In this document: in pieces, positions 55,660 to 63,133 of the stretch
Numbering within the stretch: position 1 is the stretch's first letter
Layout: each line of letters begins with the position of its first letter
Origin: Glutamicibacter sp. PS
GTDB taxonomy: Bacteria > Actinomycetota > Actinomycetes > Actinomycetales > Micrococcaceae
NCBI GenBank assembly: GCA_031317595.1
Contig: JANCMB010000001.1
Location: 3,276,468 to 3,340,467 of the forward strand
Reading direction: 5' to 3'
DNA length: 64,000 bases
Translations under genes and position numbers: made by a program
The notes under the pieces: generated by a model
What the model saw: the letters and a program-made list of their open reading frames with translations, nothing else
Told to the model about the DNA's origin: nothing
The model's database searches: none

Positions 55660-56628
55660 TTACTGTGCGGCTTCAGCCGGAGTCTTGATATCTGCGAGGT
55701 AGTGTTCAACGTCGACGGCCGCAGCACAACCCGACGCAGCGGCCGTGATGGCCTGGCGGTAGGTCGAGTCAACTACGTCGCCGGCTGCAAACACGCCCTT
55801 GACCGAGGTACGCGATGAACGTCCCTCGACAGCGATAGTTCCGTCAGCGGTGAGTTCGAGCTTGTCTTTGACTAGCTCGATCCGAGGGTCGTTACCAATG
55901 GCAACGAACACACCCGTAACATCCAGGGTCGTTTCTTCACCGCTGTGGCGGTTCTTGACGACGAGTCCGGAAACCTTTTCGTCGCCCTGGATGGCGGATA
56001 CTTCCGAGTTCCATACGAACTCGATCTTCTCGTGTGCCTGAGCACGATCGCCCATTATCTTGGAAGCGCGAAGCTCATCGCGACGCACCACTACATAGAC
56101 CTTGGACGCAAACTTTGTCAGGAATAGCGCCTCTTCCATAGCCGAATCGCCACCGCCAACCACAGCGATTTGCTGATCGCGGAAGAAGAAACCATCGCAT
56201 GTTGCGCACCAAGAAACGCCGTGGCCGGACAAGCGCTTCTCATCGGCCAGACCCAATTCCCGGTAGGCAGATCCGGTGGACAGAATGATGGAGTGTGCAC
56301 GGAACTGCTTGCCGTCATTCAGGGTGACAGTCTTGATTTCATCATCAAGATCCACCGCGGCAACGTCGTCGTACATGACCTCAGCACCGAAACGTTCGGC
56401 TTGCTTCTGCATGTTGTCCATTAGATCTGGACCCATGATGCCTTCGGGAAAACCCGGGAAATTCTCAACATCAGTGGTGTTCATCAGCTCGCCGCCGGCG
56501 GTCACCGAACCAGCGATGACCAGTGGATTCAAGTTCGCACGCGCCGTGTAAATGGCTGCGGTGTATCCGGCAGGACCAGAACCCACGATGATGACGTCGC
56601 GGATATCGTCGTTCAGTGCTGCTGTCAC
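55660..56628 (-). CDS. trxB: Thioredoxin-disulfide reductase
   Basis: 322 residues from GTG 56628, which gives the family-like TAALNDDIRDVIIVGSGPAG; ATG/GTG codons up to 56691 lie upstream. FAD-binding GSGPAGYTAAIYTARANL, redox-active CATC in SWCATCDGFFF near 138, NADPH-binding GGGDSAMEEALFL and GVFAAGDVVDSTYRQA are all present. Transfers electrons from NADPH to thioredoxin. No fused thioredoxin domain. Confidence 0.97.
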   Translation of the reverse strand: MTAALNDDIRDVIIVGSGPAGYTAAIYTARANLNPLVIAGSVTAGGELMNTTDVENFPGFPEGIMGPDLMDNMQKQAERFGAEVMYDDVAAVDLDDEIKTVTLNDGKQFRAHSIILSTGSAYRELGLADEKRLSGHGVSWCATCDGFFFRDQQIAVVGGGDSAMEEALFLTKFASKVYVVVRRDELRASKIMGDRAQAHEKIEFVWNSEVSAIQGDEKVSGLVVKNRHSGEETTLDVTGVFVAIGNDPRIELVKDKLELTADGTIAVEGRSSRTSVKGVFAAGDVVDSTYRQAITAAASGCAAAVDVEHYLADIKTPAEAAQ

Positions 56629-56727
56629 GGGGAAAGAACCTTTCGTTCTCAAAATGCGAGGTGGATAGCGAGGGCTATCCTCACTATCCACCTCAACGCT
56701 TAGCTATGGAAAATAATTCCGGGACTG

Positions 56728-58341
56728 TTACTTCACGGAGAACTCGCCGATCTGCAGCCCATACGGGCGTGAGGAGTTAGCGCCTGATGCCACCCGCGGC
56801 AGGTCGGTAATGTTCAGGAAGACGTGGGTGCCTTCCATGAAGTCCTGACCATCACCATTGACCGGGATCGAGATGGAAGGCCCGCTAAAGGAGCCATTGG
56901 CAACAGACTTAGCCTTGCCCAGGTCGTCCGAGGTTCCTACCAATACTTCGTAGTTACCGCCGGTTGCATTCAGTCCCTCGAGGTTGATCTCGTGAACGCC
57001 TGACTTCTGCTCTAGGTCCAGAATCAACACCATATTCGATGCAAACCCACCAAAATTTCCTGTGGTGTATGAATACGTTTTGTAGGTGCTGGATGGGTTG
57101 CCATCAGTCATCTTCGACAACGTATTATCGGTCTCGGCGTTGAGTTCCTGATTGCCCGGAACCAGACGTGAAACCCCTGCTACCTTCGGGTCCGGAAGAC
57201 CTGTTTCACTGGGCTCAGTTTCACCGCTAGGCTCTTGCGAAGTCGGTTGCTCCGCCGACTGCTGCGTGGGCGTGCCGGCCTGAGGGTCGCGCTCACTGCC
57301 GTTGCCCAAGAAATTAAAGGCAAAGACCACTGCGATCACCAGAACGGCAATGAGCACTGCACCGACCATGAGGCGCACACCCTTGTTATTGCCTTCTTCT
57401 TCCGGCTCGTCTTCAACAAGTGGCTCGTCCTGAGCCGGAACATTCTTGGCTCCAGCTGGGAAGGTGGAAGCCTTGGGTGCTGCAGCCAGAGAAGCCGCCG
57501 CGCCTGCACCGGCCGCACCAGCCACGGCTGCCTTCTTCTTGGAATCCGTCTCGTCCTCTTCGACGGATTCCTGCTGGGAGGCAGACTCGGTTCCCTTGGA
57601 CTGGGCCGCAGCAGCGAGTGCCGCCGTGGCGGTGACGCTCGGCTCAGCGTCCTTATCCAGCTTGGTTACCTTTGGCTTCTGCTCAGGCTCTGCTTGAGTG
57701 TCTGGGTTATTCACGGCCGCGACTGGCGCAGTAGCCGTCGAAGTAGCCTCCTCGGAGGTCACTTCTTCGTCCTGCTCCGGCTGCTCATTTTCGTGTTCGG
57801 AGTGTTTCTTGCCGAAACGATTCTTCAACCCGGCGAAGCCGGCGCCAAGGGCGGCTCCGCGGCGCTTGTGTTCTGGTTCTTCTTGAGGATCGTCGTACTG
57901 GATTTCCTCGTAGTAGCCGTCCTGGTCTTCGTAGGTCTCTGGGACCGCCTGCCGGGACTCACCGAAGATTTCGGTGCCCAGCGTATCGGTGAAGAAAGGC
58001 TCTACGTATGGTGCGGCTTCGGTGCTCAGCACCAGATCGAGCAAGTCTGTTGCTCGTGCAGGATTGGTCACGAGGTACGTCTGGTTCGTTTCGGTCACGC
58101 CGAGATCCAGAACCTGGACGTTTGAAGAACGCTGATCCATAGCGATCTCGCGCGCACTGGTCGCTAGCTGTTCTGAGGTTCCCTGTGAAGCGACGAGAAT
58201 ACTCACGGTGCGGTTAAGCACCTGATCGATGCCACTCAGAACGAGATCGCCTTCGGCAGAGGTCAGTACATTTTCGGTGACCTGGTAGCGACCGCTGAGG
58301 ACGGACCCGACATCGATGGGCTGCGACACTTGCATCTCCAA
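56728..58341 (-). CDS. MviN-partner protein: pseudokinase-like domain, TM, discoidin-like domain
   Basis: 537 residues. The N-terminal ~110 residues resemble a Ser/Thr kinase N-lobe (VLSGRYQVTENVLTSAEGDL, VLNRTVSILVAS) but lack the catalytic HRD and DFG motifs. An acidic, Glu/Ala-rich disordered stretch (about 130-320) and one TM helix (about 330-350, VGAVLIAVLVIAVVFAFNFL) follow. The extracytoplasmic part (about 395-537) looks like a galactose-binding/discoidin sandwich (TDGNPSSTYKTYSY, LDLEQKSGVHEINLEGL). Mycobacterial MviN carries such parts fused after MurJ; here they are a separate gene 87 bases after murJ. FhaA (12170) is the likely phospho-partner. Confidence 0.8.
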   Translation of the reverse strand: MEMQVSQPIDVGSVLSGRYQVTENVLTSAEGDLVLSGIDQVLNRTVSILVASQGTSEQLATSAREIAMDQRSSNVQVLDLGVTETNQTYLVTNPARATDLLDLVLSTEAAPYVEPFFTDTLGTEIFGESRQAVPETYEDQDGYYEEIQYDDPQEEPEHKRRGAALGAGFAGLKNRFGKKHSEHENEQPEQDEEVTSEEATSTATAPVAAVNNPDTQAEPEQKPKVTKLDKDAEPSVTATAALAAAAQSKGTESASQQESVEEDETDSKKKAAVAGAAGAGAAASLAAAPKASTFPAGAKNVPAQDEPLVEDEPEEEGNNKGVRLMVGAVLIAVLVIAVVFAFNFLGNGSERDPQAGTPTQQSAEQPTSQEPSGETEPSETGLPDPKVAGVSRLVPGNQELNAETDNTLSKMTDGNPSSTYKTYSYTTGNFGGFASNMVLILDLEQKSGVHEINLEGLNATGGNYEVLVGTSDDLGKAKSVANGSFSGPSISIPVNGDGQDFMEGTHVFLNITDLPRVASGANSSRPYGLQIGEFSVK

Positions 58342-58428
58342 GAGTTGGCGATTGATTACGGCGGGAGCACCCCGCCACCCTTCATGTTACCTTCCGACCC
58401 TGCCTATTTGGTGGTGATTCAATGTAAA

Positions 58429-60186
58429 TCACTTGCGGCGTAAGCCGGGGATTCTACGGATGATCGGGCCGGCAAAACCCTCGAGCTCCGGAACTTTGGT
58501 GCGGTGCAGAAGGAAGAAATACACCGAAGCCATGACCACGCTCACGACGGCGATCGTAACCAGTGCCGAGAAGACGGAATCGTAGGCGAAGCCGAAGGTA
58601 AGACCGCCAAGCAGTGCGAGAGTTAGCGCGCCGGCGAGGCCCGACAACGTGGCCATCCATCCGATGCGAACGTACGTGTCGATCACGGAGATTACTCCGT
58701 AGTCACCGTAACGCCGCTTAACCAGATAGTGCGTCACGACGGCCGAAAGCACATTGGTGGCACCGTAGATTAATGCGATGGCCGCGGCGATGTGCAGGGG
58801 ATCGACGAGTATGGCGGCCAGCGTGGCGCTGACCAAACCAACCATTGCGATCGTTGTTTGAATCAACATGGGTGTGCGCGTATCTTCGTCGGCAAAGAAC
58901 ACCCGCAACATGAAGAACTGTAGCGACTTGAACGGCAAGCCCAGCGCCGTCAAAACAAGAAGCTGTCCCAATGCGCAGGCCGCCGCCACTGCGTACTGAG
59001 AATGTCCGGCGAACAGGCGCCCGAGTGGGCCGGCCAAGACGATAAAAGCGACCGTAGCGAAAACGATGGGAATAGCCGTGCTGCGCATGCCACGGTTCAA
59101 CAGCCCACCGATATCTTCGCGCCGGTTGTCGGTGAAGGCCTTGGTGAAGTCGTTGAACAGGACGGTGGCTACGGTCAAGGCAAAGAGTGAATGCGGTAGC
59201 ACGGTAATCAGCTGCGAGGTATTGAGCGCATACTCACCGGCAACGGATGCCGCAGCCTGCGGATCGAGCGATGTACGGGCGGCAGTGGCTCCCGAAACGA
59301 TCTTTGAGTACAGCAGTGATGCGATGTTGCCGATCATCATCGCCGCGATGGTCCACAGCGCTAGTTTTCCAACATGGCGTAGGCCGATGCCGCGCCAGGA
59401 GAAATCAAAGTGCAGATTCAGTCCAAGCTTCCGCAGCGGCCACAGCAGCACTAGAGCCTGTAAAACGATACCCAGAGTCGCGCCGCCGGCGAGCCAGACG
59501 GTTTTCAGTCCGTTCCACTGATCCATTGGATCACCGTGCGAGTAGGCGCTGAACATCCAGATGAACGAGCCAATCACAACAAGCTGCAACAGGTTATTGA
59601 CTGCAGGCGCCCACATGAATGCGGCGAATCTGCCATGCGCGTTGAGGACCTGCCCGAGAACGGCATACAGTCCGTAAAAGAAGACCTGCGGTAGTGACCA
59701 GTAGGCAAATGAGGTGCCCAAAGTGATCATCTCATCGGACCAGTTATTGGTCAGCCCGATAATAATGGGCCGAGCGGCGATCGTCAGCAGCACAGTAAGC
59801 GCACCCATGACGACGATCGTGAGCGTCACCAACTTGGATGTGTACGAAGAGCCGCGATCGTTGGCCTTTGAGGCTTTGATCAACTGCGGAATCAGGATCA
59901 CATTGAACACACCACCGGCCAACAACATATAGATGATGGTCGGGATGACGTTGGCCTTTTCGAAGATGTCCGCAATCGACGTCACGGAACCTATGGCAAC
60001 GGCGAGCAATGCCGTACGCACGAAGCCCAGCACACGGGAAACCAGTGTCCCGGAGGCCATCAGTGCGTAGATCTTCGAGCGTCCTGCGGCGGGCTTGCTG
60101 ACCGGAGAAGAACCGTTGGCGCCGATCTGATTAAAAGCGCCTGTTTCCGGGTCGGAGCCCGACAGGTGGTTAGGAGCCTGAGACAT
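58429..60186 (-). CDS. murJ: MurJ lipid II flippase
   Basis: 585 residues with about 14 TM helices of the MOP superfamily: ALMASGTLVSRVLGFVRTAL near 37, IYMLLAGGVFNVILIPQLI near 90, and LPHSLFALTVATVLFNDFTK near 340. It flips lipid II outward for peptidoglycan synthesis. No C-terminal pseudokinase is fused; that part is encoded by the next gene. Its ATG lies inside the 3' end of the NUDIX gene (17-base overlap). Confidence 0.95.
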   Translation of the reverse strand: MSQAPNHLSGSDPETGAFNQIGANGSSPVSKPAAGRSKIYALMASGTLVSRVLGFVRTALLAVAIGSVTSIADIFEKANVIPTIIYMLLAGGVFNVILIPQLIKASKANDRGSSYTSKLVTLTIVVMGALTVLLTIAARPIIIGLTNNWSDEMITLGTSFAYWSLPQVFFYGLYAVLGQVLNAHGRFAAFMWAPAVNNLLQLVVIGSFIWMFSAYSHGDPMDQWNGLKTVWLAGGATLGIVLQALVLLWPLRKLGLNLHFDFSWRGIGLRHVGKLALWTIAAMMIGNIASLLYSKIVSGATAARTSLDPQAAASVAGEYALNTSQLITVLPHSLFALTVATVLFNDFTKAFTDNRREDIGGLLNRGMRSTAIPIVFATVAFIVLAGPLGRLFAGHSQYAVAAACALGQLLVLTALGLPFKSLQFFMLRVFFADEDTRTPMLIQTTIAMVGLVSATLAAILVDPLHIAAAIALIYGATNVLSAVVTHYLVKRRYGDYGVISVIDTYVRIGWMATLSGLAGALTLALLGGLTFGFAYDSVFSALVTIAVVSVVMASVYFFLLHRTKVPELEGFAGPIIRRIPGLRRK

Positions 60187-60709
60187 ACTTCGTTAGGACC
60201 TCGCGCGCCAAGTCGGCAATTCGGCGCTCATTAGGGAAAGACAACCGCTTGCCAAGCGCGTTTAACGGAACCCAAGCCACATCCACGGCCTCATGATCCG
60301 GGTCATTTTCGATCGTGAGCTCACCACCGGTGGCCTGCAACAGAAAATGGTGCACAGTTTTGTGAACCCGATAGTTAGTCACGGTGAACCAATAGTCCAC
60401 CGATCCGAGCGGAGCCAGAACGCGTCCCGCGATGCCGGTTTCCTCCTCGATTTCACGAACGGCGGCTTCTTCGTTAGATTCCGGGCCCTCGGGATGTCCC
60501 TTGGGTAAGCACCATTCCAAACGCCCACCACGGTTATAGCGAGCAATAATCGCTACGGGAAACTGCGGATTTTCGAAGTCAATGACGATACCCCCGGACG
60601 AGACTTCCTCGACCGTTGGAAGTGGCTGATGACCGGCGTGTGCCTGAGCGTGGGCCATTGACGCAGTCAATGGTGTGCGCTTTGGGGCAGACGGGATCGG
60701 TCGGTTCAT
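60170..60709 (-). CDS. NUDIX hydrolase
   Basis: 179 residues. The Nudix box is complete: G(x5)E(x7)REIEEETGI in GHPEGPESNEEAAVREIEEE near 95. The N-terminus is basic and disordered for about 30 residues. It hydrolyses a nucleoside diphosphate linked to another group; the neighbourhood (murJ, cca) is the usual one in actinobacteria. Overlaps murJ by 17 bases; divergent from cca. Confidence 0.93.
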   Translation of the reverse strand: MNRPIPSAPKRTPLTASMAHAQAHAGHQPLPTVEEVSSGGIVIDFENPQFPVAIIARYNRGGRLEWCLPKGHPEGPESNEEAAVREIEEETGIAGRVLAPLGSVDYWFTVTNYRVHKTVHHFLLQATGGELTIENDPDHEAVDVAWVPLNALGKRLSFPNERRIADLAREVLTKYVSGS

Positions 60710-60800
60710 GAAACCACTCTATCGAGAAAATGCCCCTGCGCGCCGTAGCCACGAGTGGAAGCGAGCGCAGGATCGCGAAATCTGGCACGCTTAAGTCACT

Positions 60801-62243
60801 ATGTACGAACTTCCCTCCCGCGCCGCGTTGCGCCAAATCCTCCCTCCGGTCATCTTTGAGCTGGCTGATCGATTCGTGTCCGCAGGGTTTGAACTGTCTC
60901 TCGTCGGAGGGCCAGTTCGTGACCTATACCTAGGGAGAGTCTCGCCGGATCTTGACTTCACCACCAGTGCACGTCCGGAAGAGACGCTTAAAACCATCGC
61001 TGGTTGGGCCGACACCGTATGGGATGTTGGCCGAGAGTTCGGCACTATCGCCCTGAGAAAGGGCGAACATACGCTTGAGGTCACAACCTATCGGGCGGAC
61101 GCTTATGACAAAGAGTCGCGTAAGCCCATTGTGGCTTTCGGGGATAACTTGAACGACGATCTTTTCCGGCGAGACTTCACCATGAATGCCATGGCACTGC
61201 GCCTGCCGGATCTCGAACTCGTGGATCCTTTTGATGGATTGGCATCGTTGAACGAAGGTTTAATCCGCACTCCGGGCGCGCCGGACATTTCCTTTTCCGA
61301 CGATCCGTTGCGCATGATGCGTGCAGCTCGGTTTGCATCACAGCTCAAGCTCGAGGTCTCTGCTCCGGTCCGCAAGGCCATGCGGGAGATGACCGATCGT
61401 ATTGAGATCATCTCGGCCGAACGCGTGCGTGATGAACTGGTCAAGCTCATCAACGGAGCTGATCCGCGGGCAGGTATAGATCTGCTCGTCCAAACCGGCC
61501 TGGCAGACAAGGTGCTCCCAGAAGTGTCCGCGTTGCGGTTGGAGATCGATGAGCATCATCGTCATAAGGACGTCTATCAGCATTCACTGACCGTCCTTGA
61601 ACAAGCGATGGGGCATGAAACCGACGCCGAAGGCGTTCTGCCGGGACCGGACTTCATCTTGCGTTTCGCAGCTCTGATGCATGATGTGGGTAAACCGGCA
61701 ACGAGGAAGTTCGAACCTAGCGGTGCGGTCTCCTTCCGTCATCACGACATGGTCGGCTCGAAACTAGTGAAGCAACGTATGCGTACCTTGCGCTTTGATA
61801 AGGACACGACGAAGGCCGTGGCGCGCCTAGTGGAGTTGCATATGCGCTTCTACGGTTACGGCGAGGCGGGATGGACCGATTCGGCCGTACGCCGCTACGT
61901 AACCGATGCCGGCAGCCTCTTGCAGCGCTTGCATGCACTGACTCGCTCGGACGTCACCACTCGAAACCGTCGCAAGGCGGAGCGTTTGGCATTTGCCTAC
62001 GATGACTTAGAGCAACGCATCGAGCAGATTGCTGCCCAAGAAGAGCTGGCCGCCATTCGACCAGACTTGGATGGGCAACAGATCATGGAGCTCTTGCAGG
62101 TCAAGCCCGGCCCGGTGGTTGGGCGAGCCTATAAGTTCTTGCTTGAACTGCGACTCGACGAAGGGCCGCTAGGGGTTGAAGAATCCACTCGCCGCCTTCG
62201 AGCGTGGTGGGCTGAACAGCCTGAATCAGCCACCGACGTATAG
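60801..62243 (+). CDS. cca: CCA tRNA nucleotidyltransferase
   Basis: 480 residues. The nucleotidyltransferase head is FELSLVGGPVRDLYLGRVSP with DLDFTTSARP near 45; the template region RRDFTMNAMAL follows, and an HD-type phosphohydrolase segment (HHRHKDVYQHSL; ALMHDVGKPATR) lies near 255-300. It adds the 3' CCA end to tRNAs; the three tRNA genes in this window lack encoded CCA. A hairpin follows the stop. Confidence 0.95.
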   Translation: MYELPSRAALRQILPPVIFELADRFVSAGFELSLVGGPVRDLYLGRVSPDLDFTTSARPEETLKTIAGWADTVWDVGREFGTIALRKGEHTLEVTTYRADAYDKESRKPIVAFGDNLNDDLFRRDFTMNAMALRLPDLELVDPFDGLASLNEGLIRTPGAPDISFSDDPLRMMRAARFASQLKLEVSAPVRKAMREMTDRIEIISAERVRDELVKLINGADPRAGIDLLVQTGLADKVLPEVSALRLEIDEHHRHKDVYQHSLTVLEQAMGHETDAEGVLPGPDFILRFAALMHDVGKPATRKFEPSGAVSFRHHDMVGSKLVKQRMRTLRFDKDTTKAVARLVELHMRFYGYGEAGWTDSAVRRYVTDAGSLLQRLHALTRSDVTTRNRRKAERLAFAYDDLEQRIEQIAAQEELAAIRPDLDGQQIMELLQVKPGPVVGRAYKFLLELRLDEGPLGVEESTRRLRAWWAEQPESATDV

Positions 62244-62255
62244 TCAAGCTGTGCC

Positions 62256-62292
62256 GTGAAGCCCACCATGTAGTACGCGTGGTGGGCTTCAC
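62256..62292 (+). terminator. Hairpin after cca
   Basis: A perfect 13-bp stem, GTGAAGCCCACCA with TGGTGGGCTTCAC, 11-base loop, 12 bases past the cca stop. No T-run directly after. Confidence 0.7.
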
Positions 62293-62467
62293 TACGTGCG
62301 CTGCAATCTTTTTCTCCAAAGGTGTTGTATTTCCAGTCACCCGTGCGATAAGGTTAAGCTTGTGATTGGGAAGTCTCAATGAGGCTTGCGTGATCGACTA
62401 GACAATATACGTTGCAGTCTTGCCAGTACTTGGCAATCGACTCGAGCAGATTTAGGAGGTGGGAAGC
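62293..62467 (+). promoter_or_regulatory. Probable promoter and leader of the small-ORF region
   Basis: No gene. TTGTAT near 62324 and GATAAGGT near 62347 could form a promoter. A small hairpin (TTGCCA-gtact-TGGCAA) lies at about 62420-62436. A strong TTTAGGAGGTGGGAAGC ribosome site precedes the ATG at 62468. Confidence 0.45.
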
Positions 62468-62575
62468 ATGTTTATTTTTGATTTTGCGGGCAATCGAACT
62501 GCCCCGGTGCGCGGCCGTGTCTCGGCGTATACCGGCAATCGTGCTTCCAACGCCTCCAGAATGATGAAGATCTAA
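62468..62575 (+). CDS. Small ORF, 35 residues, possible leader peptide
   Basis: ATG 62468 follows AGGAGGTGGGAAGC, one of the strongest ribosome sites in the window, although the ORF is only 35 codons: MFIFDFAGNRTAPVRGRVSA, then YTGNRASNASRMMKI. It is Arg/Asn/Ala-rich with no signal peptide. Its stop is followed within 18 bases by a terminator hairpin (62593), the layout of translation-sensing attenuators. It may encode a functional small protein instead. No homologue was recognised. Confidence 0.6.
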   Translation: MFIFDFAGNRTAPVRGRVSAYTGNRASNASRMMKI

Positions 62576-62592
62576 GAATCTCACGCTTCATC

Positions 62593-62649
62593 AAAGTTCC
62601 TGGGGGCTGAAAAGTCAGTCATCGACCGAAACCCCTGAGGAACTTTTTT
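62593..62649 (+). terminator. Intrinsic terminator/attenuator after the 35-residue ORF
   Basis: AAAGTTCCT-GGGG on the left pairs with CCCC-(TG)-AGGAACTTT on the right, followed by T6 (62644-62649). A small internal CTGA/TCAG hairpin sits in the loop. The next ORF begins right after the T-run, so this looks conditional. Confidence 0.7.
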
Positions 62650-62650
62650 C

Positions 62651-62809
62651 ATGTCTGCCCCACTTTGCACCTCTCCCACAGCGAGTGCCCTACGGAACTC
62701 GGAACTAATCTTCGCTGGTCCGGAAAGCCTCAAAGCGCGTGGTGTGCTGACCACGCGACAAGCTAACTCACCCGCCTCTTCATATGCAGAGAGGAGGGAC
62801 ACCAAATGA
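62651..62809 (+). CDS. Small ORF, 52 residues, unknown
   Basis: ATG 62651 directly follows the terminator T-run; AGGAAC is about 11 bases upstream. The peptide starts MSAPLCTSPTASALRNSELI and ends YAERRDTK, polar with one Cys and no recognisable domain. Its TGA overlaps the ATG of the next ORF (ATGA). The GAGAGGAGGGACACC ribosome site of that next ORF lies inside its last codons. It may be real or serve only to couple translation. Confidence 0.4.
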   Translation: MSAPLCTSPTASALRNSELIFAGPESLKARGVLTTRQANSPASSYAERRDTK

Positions 62810-62928
62810 GTAGCAAACGACGCCAACAGCCTCGCAAGCGCATCTCGCTCGAAGAGCTAGATCAACGACTGCGCGAACGTGATTTGAAGAATCACTTGCC
62901 TATGGAAATGTACTTCCGAGTTCGCTAG
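62806..62928 (+). CDS. Small basic protein, 40 residues, unknown
   Basis: ATG 62806 is preceded by GAGAGGAGGGACACC, a near-perfect ribosome site, so this is the best-supported coding ORF of the cluster. MSSKRRQQPRKRISLEELDQ, then RLRERDLKNHLPMEMYFRVR: strongly basic, with a central amphipathic helix (ISLEELDQRLRERDLKNH). Possibly a nucleic-acid- or ribosome-binding microprotein (inference only). A hairpin (62932-62954) begins right after its stop. Confidence 0.6.
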   Translation: MSSKRRQQPRKRISLEELDQRLRERDLKNHLPMEMYFRVR

Positions 62929-62931
62929 CGC

Positions 62932-62954
62932 TGATGATGCCATTACCATCATCA
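62932..62954. repeat. Small hairpin after the 40-residue ORF
   Basis: TGATGATG, 7-base loop, CATCATCA: an 8-bp perfect stem between two small ORFs, 3 bases after a stop codon. Confidence 0.5.
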
Positions 62955-62977
62955 CCGCCCGCGACACAGGAGTTCAT

Positions 62978-63043
62978 ATGAGATACGACGATCCCACGCA
63001 GAGGCCCGCCGGCCTTAAGCCGGCGGGCTTTCCGCATCTCTAA
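62978..63043 (+). CDS. Tiny ORF, 21 residues, overlapping a terminator (doubtful)
   Basis: ATG 62978 has ACAGGAGTTCAT before it, a fair ribosome site. The peptide MRYDDPTQRPAGLKPAGFPH runs through the terminator hairpin at 63004-63028, so translating ribosomes would break that hairpin. It could be a leader-like ORF or chance. Confidence 0.3.
   Translation: MRYDDPTQRPAGLKPAGFPHL
63004..63031 (+). terminator. Intrinsic terminator of the small-ORF region
   Basis: GCCCGCCGGC, loop CTTAA, GCCGGCGGGC, then TTT: a perfect 10-bp GC stem. Confidence 0.8.
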
Positions 63044-63060
63044 GGGGTATGAGAATAAAA

Positions 63061-63115
63061 AAGAGCCTCGAACTCCCCTGCCGCTGGTACAGCGGTTGAG
63101 AAACTCGAGGCTCTT
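63061..63115 (-). terminator. Terminator after inositol-phosphate synthase
   Basis: AAGAGCCTCGA and TCGAGGCTCTT form an 11-bp outer stem with an inner hairpin (CCGCTG/CAGCGG), 18 bases past the stop of the minus-strand gene. Confidence 0.75.
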
Positions 63116-63133
63116 GCGAGTATTGGGCGATTC

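Noticed and set aside
57235-58125. 296-codon open frame on the plus strand
   Set aside because: Antisense to the low-complexity part of the MviN-partner gene; hydrophobic runs come from reversed acidic codons.
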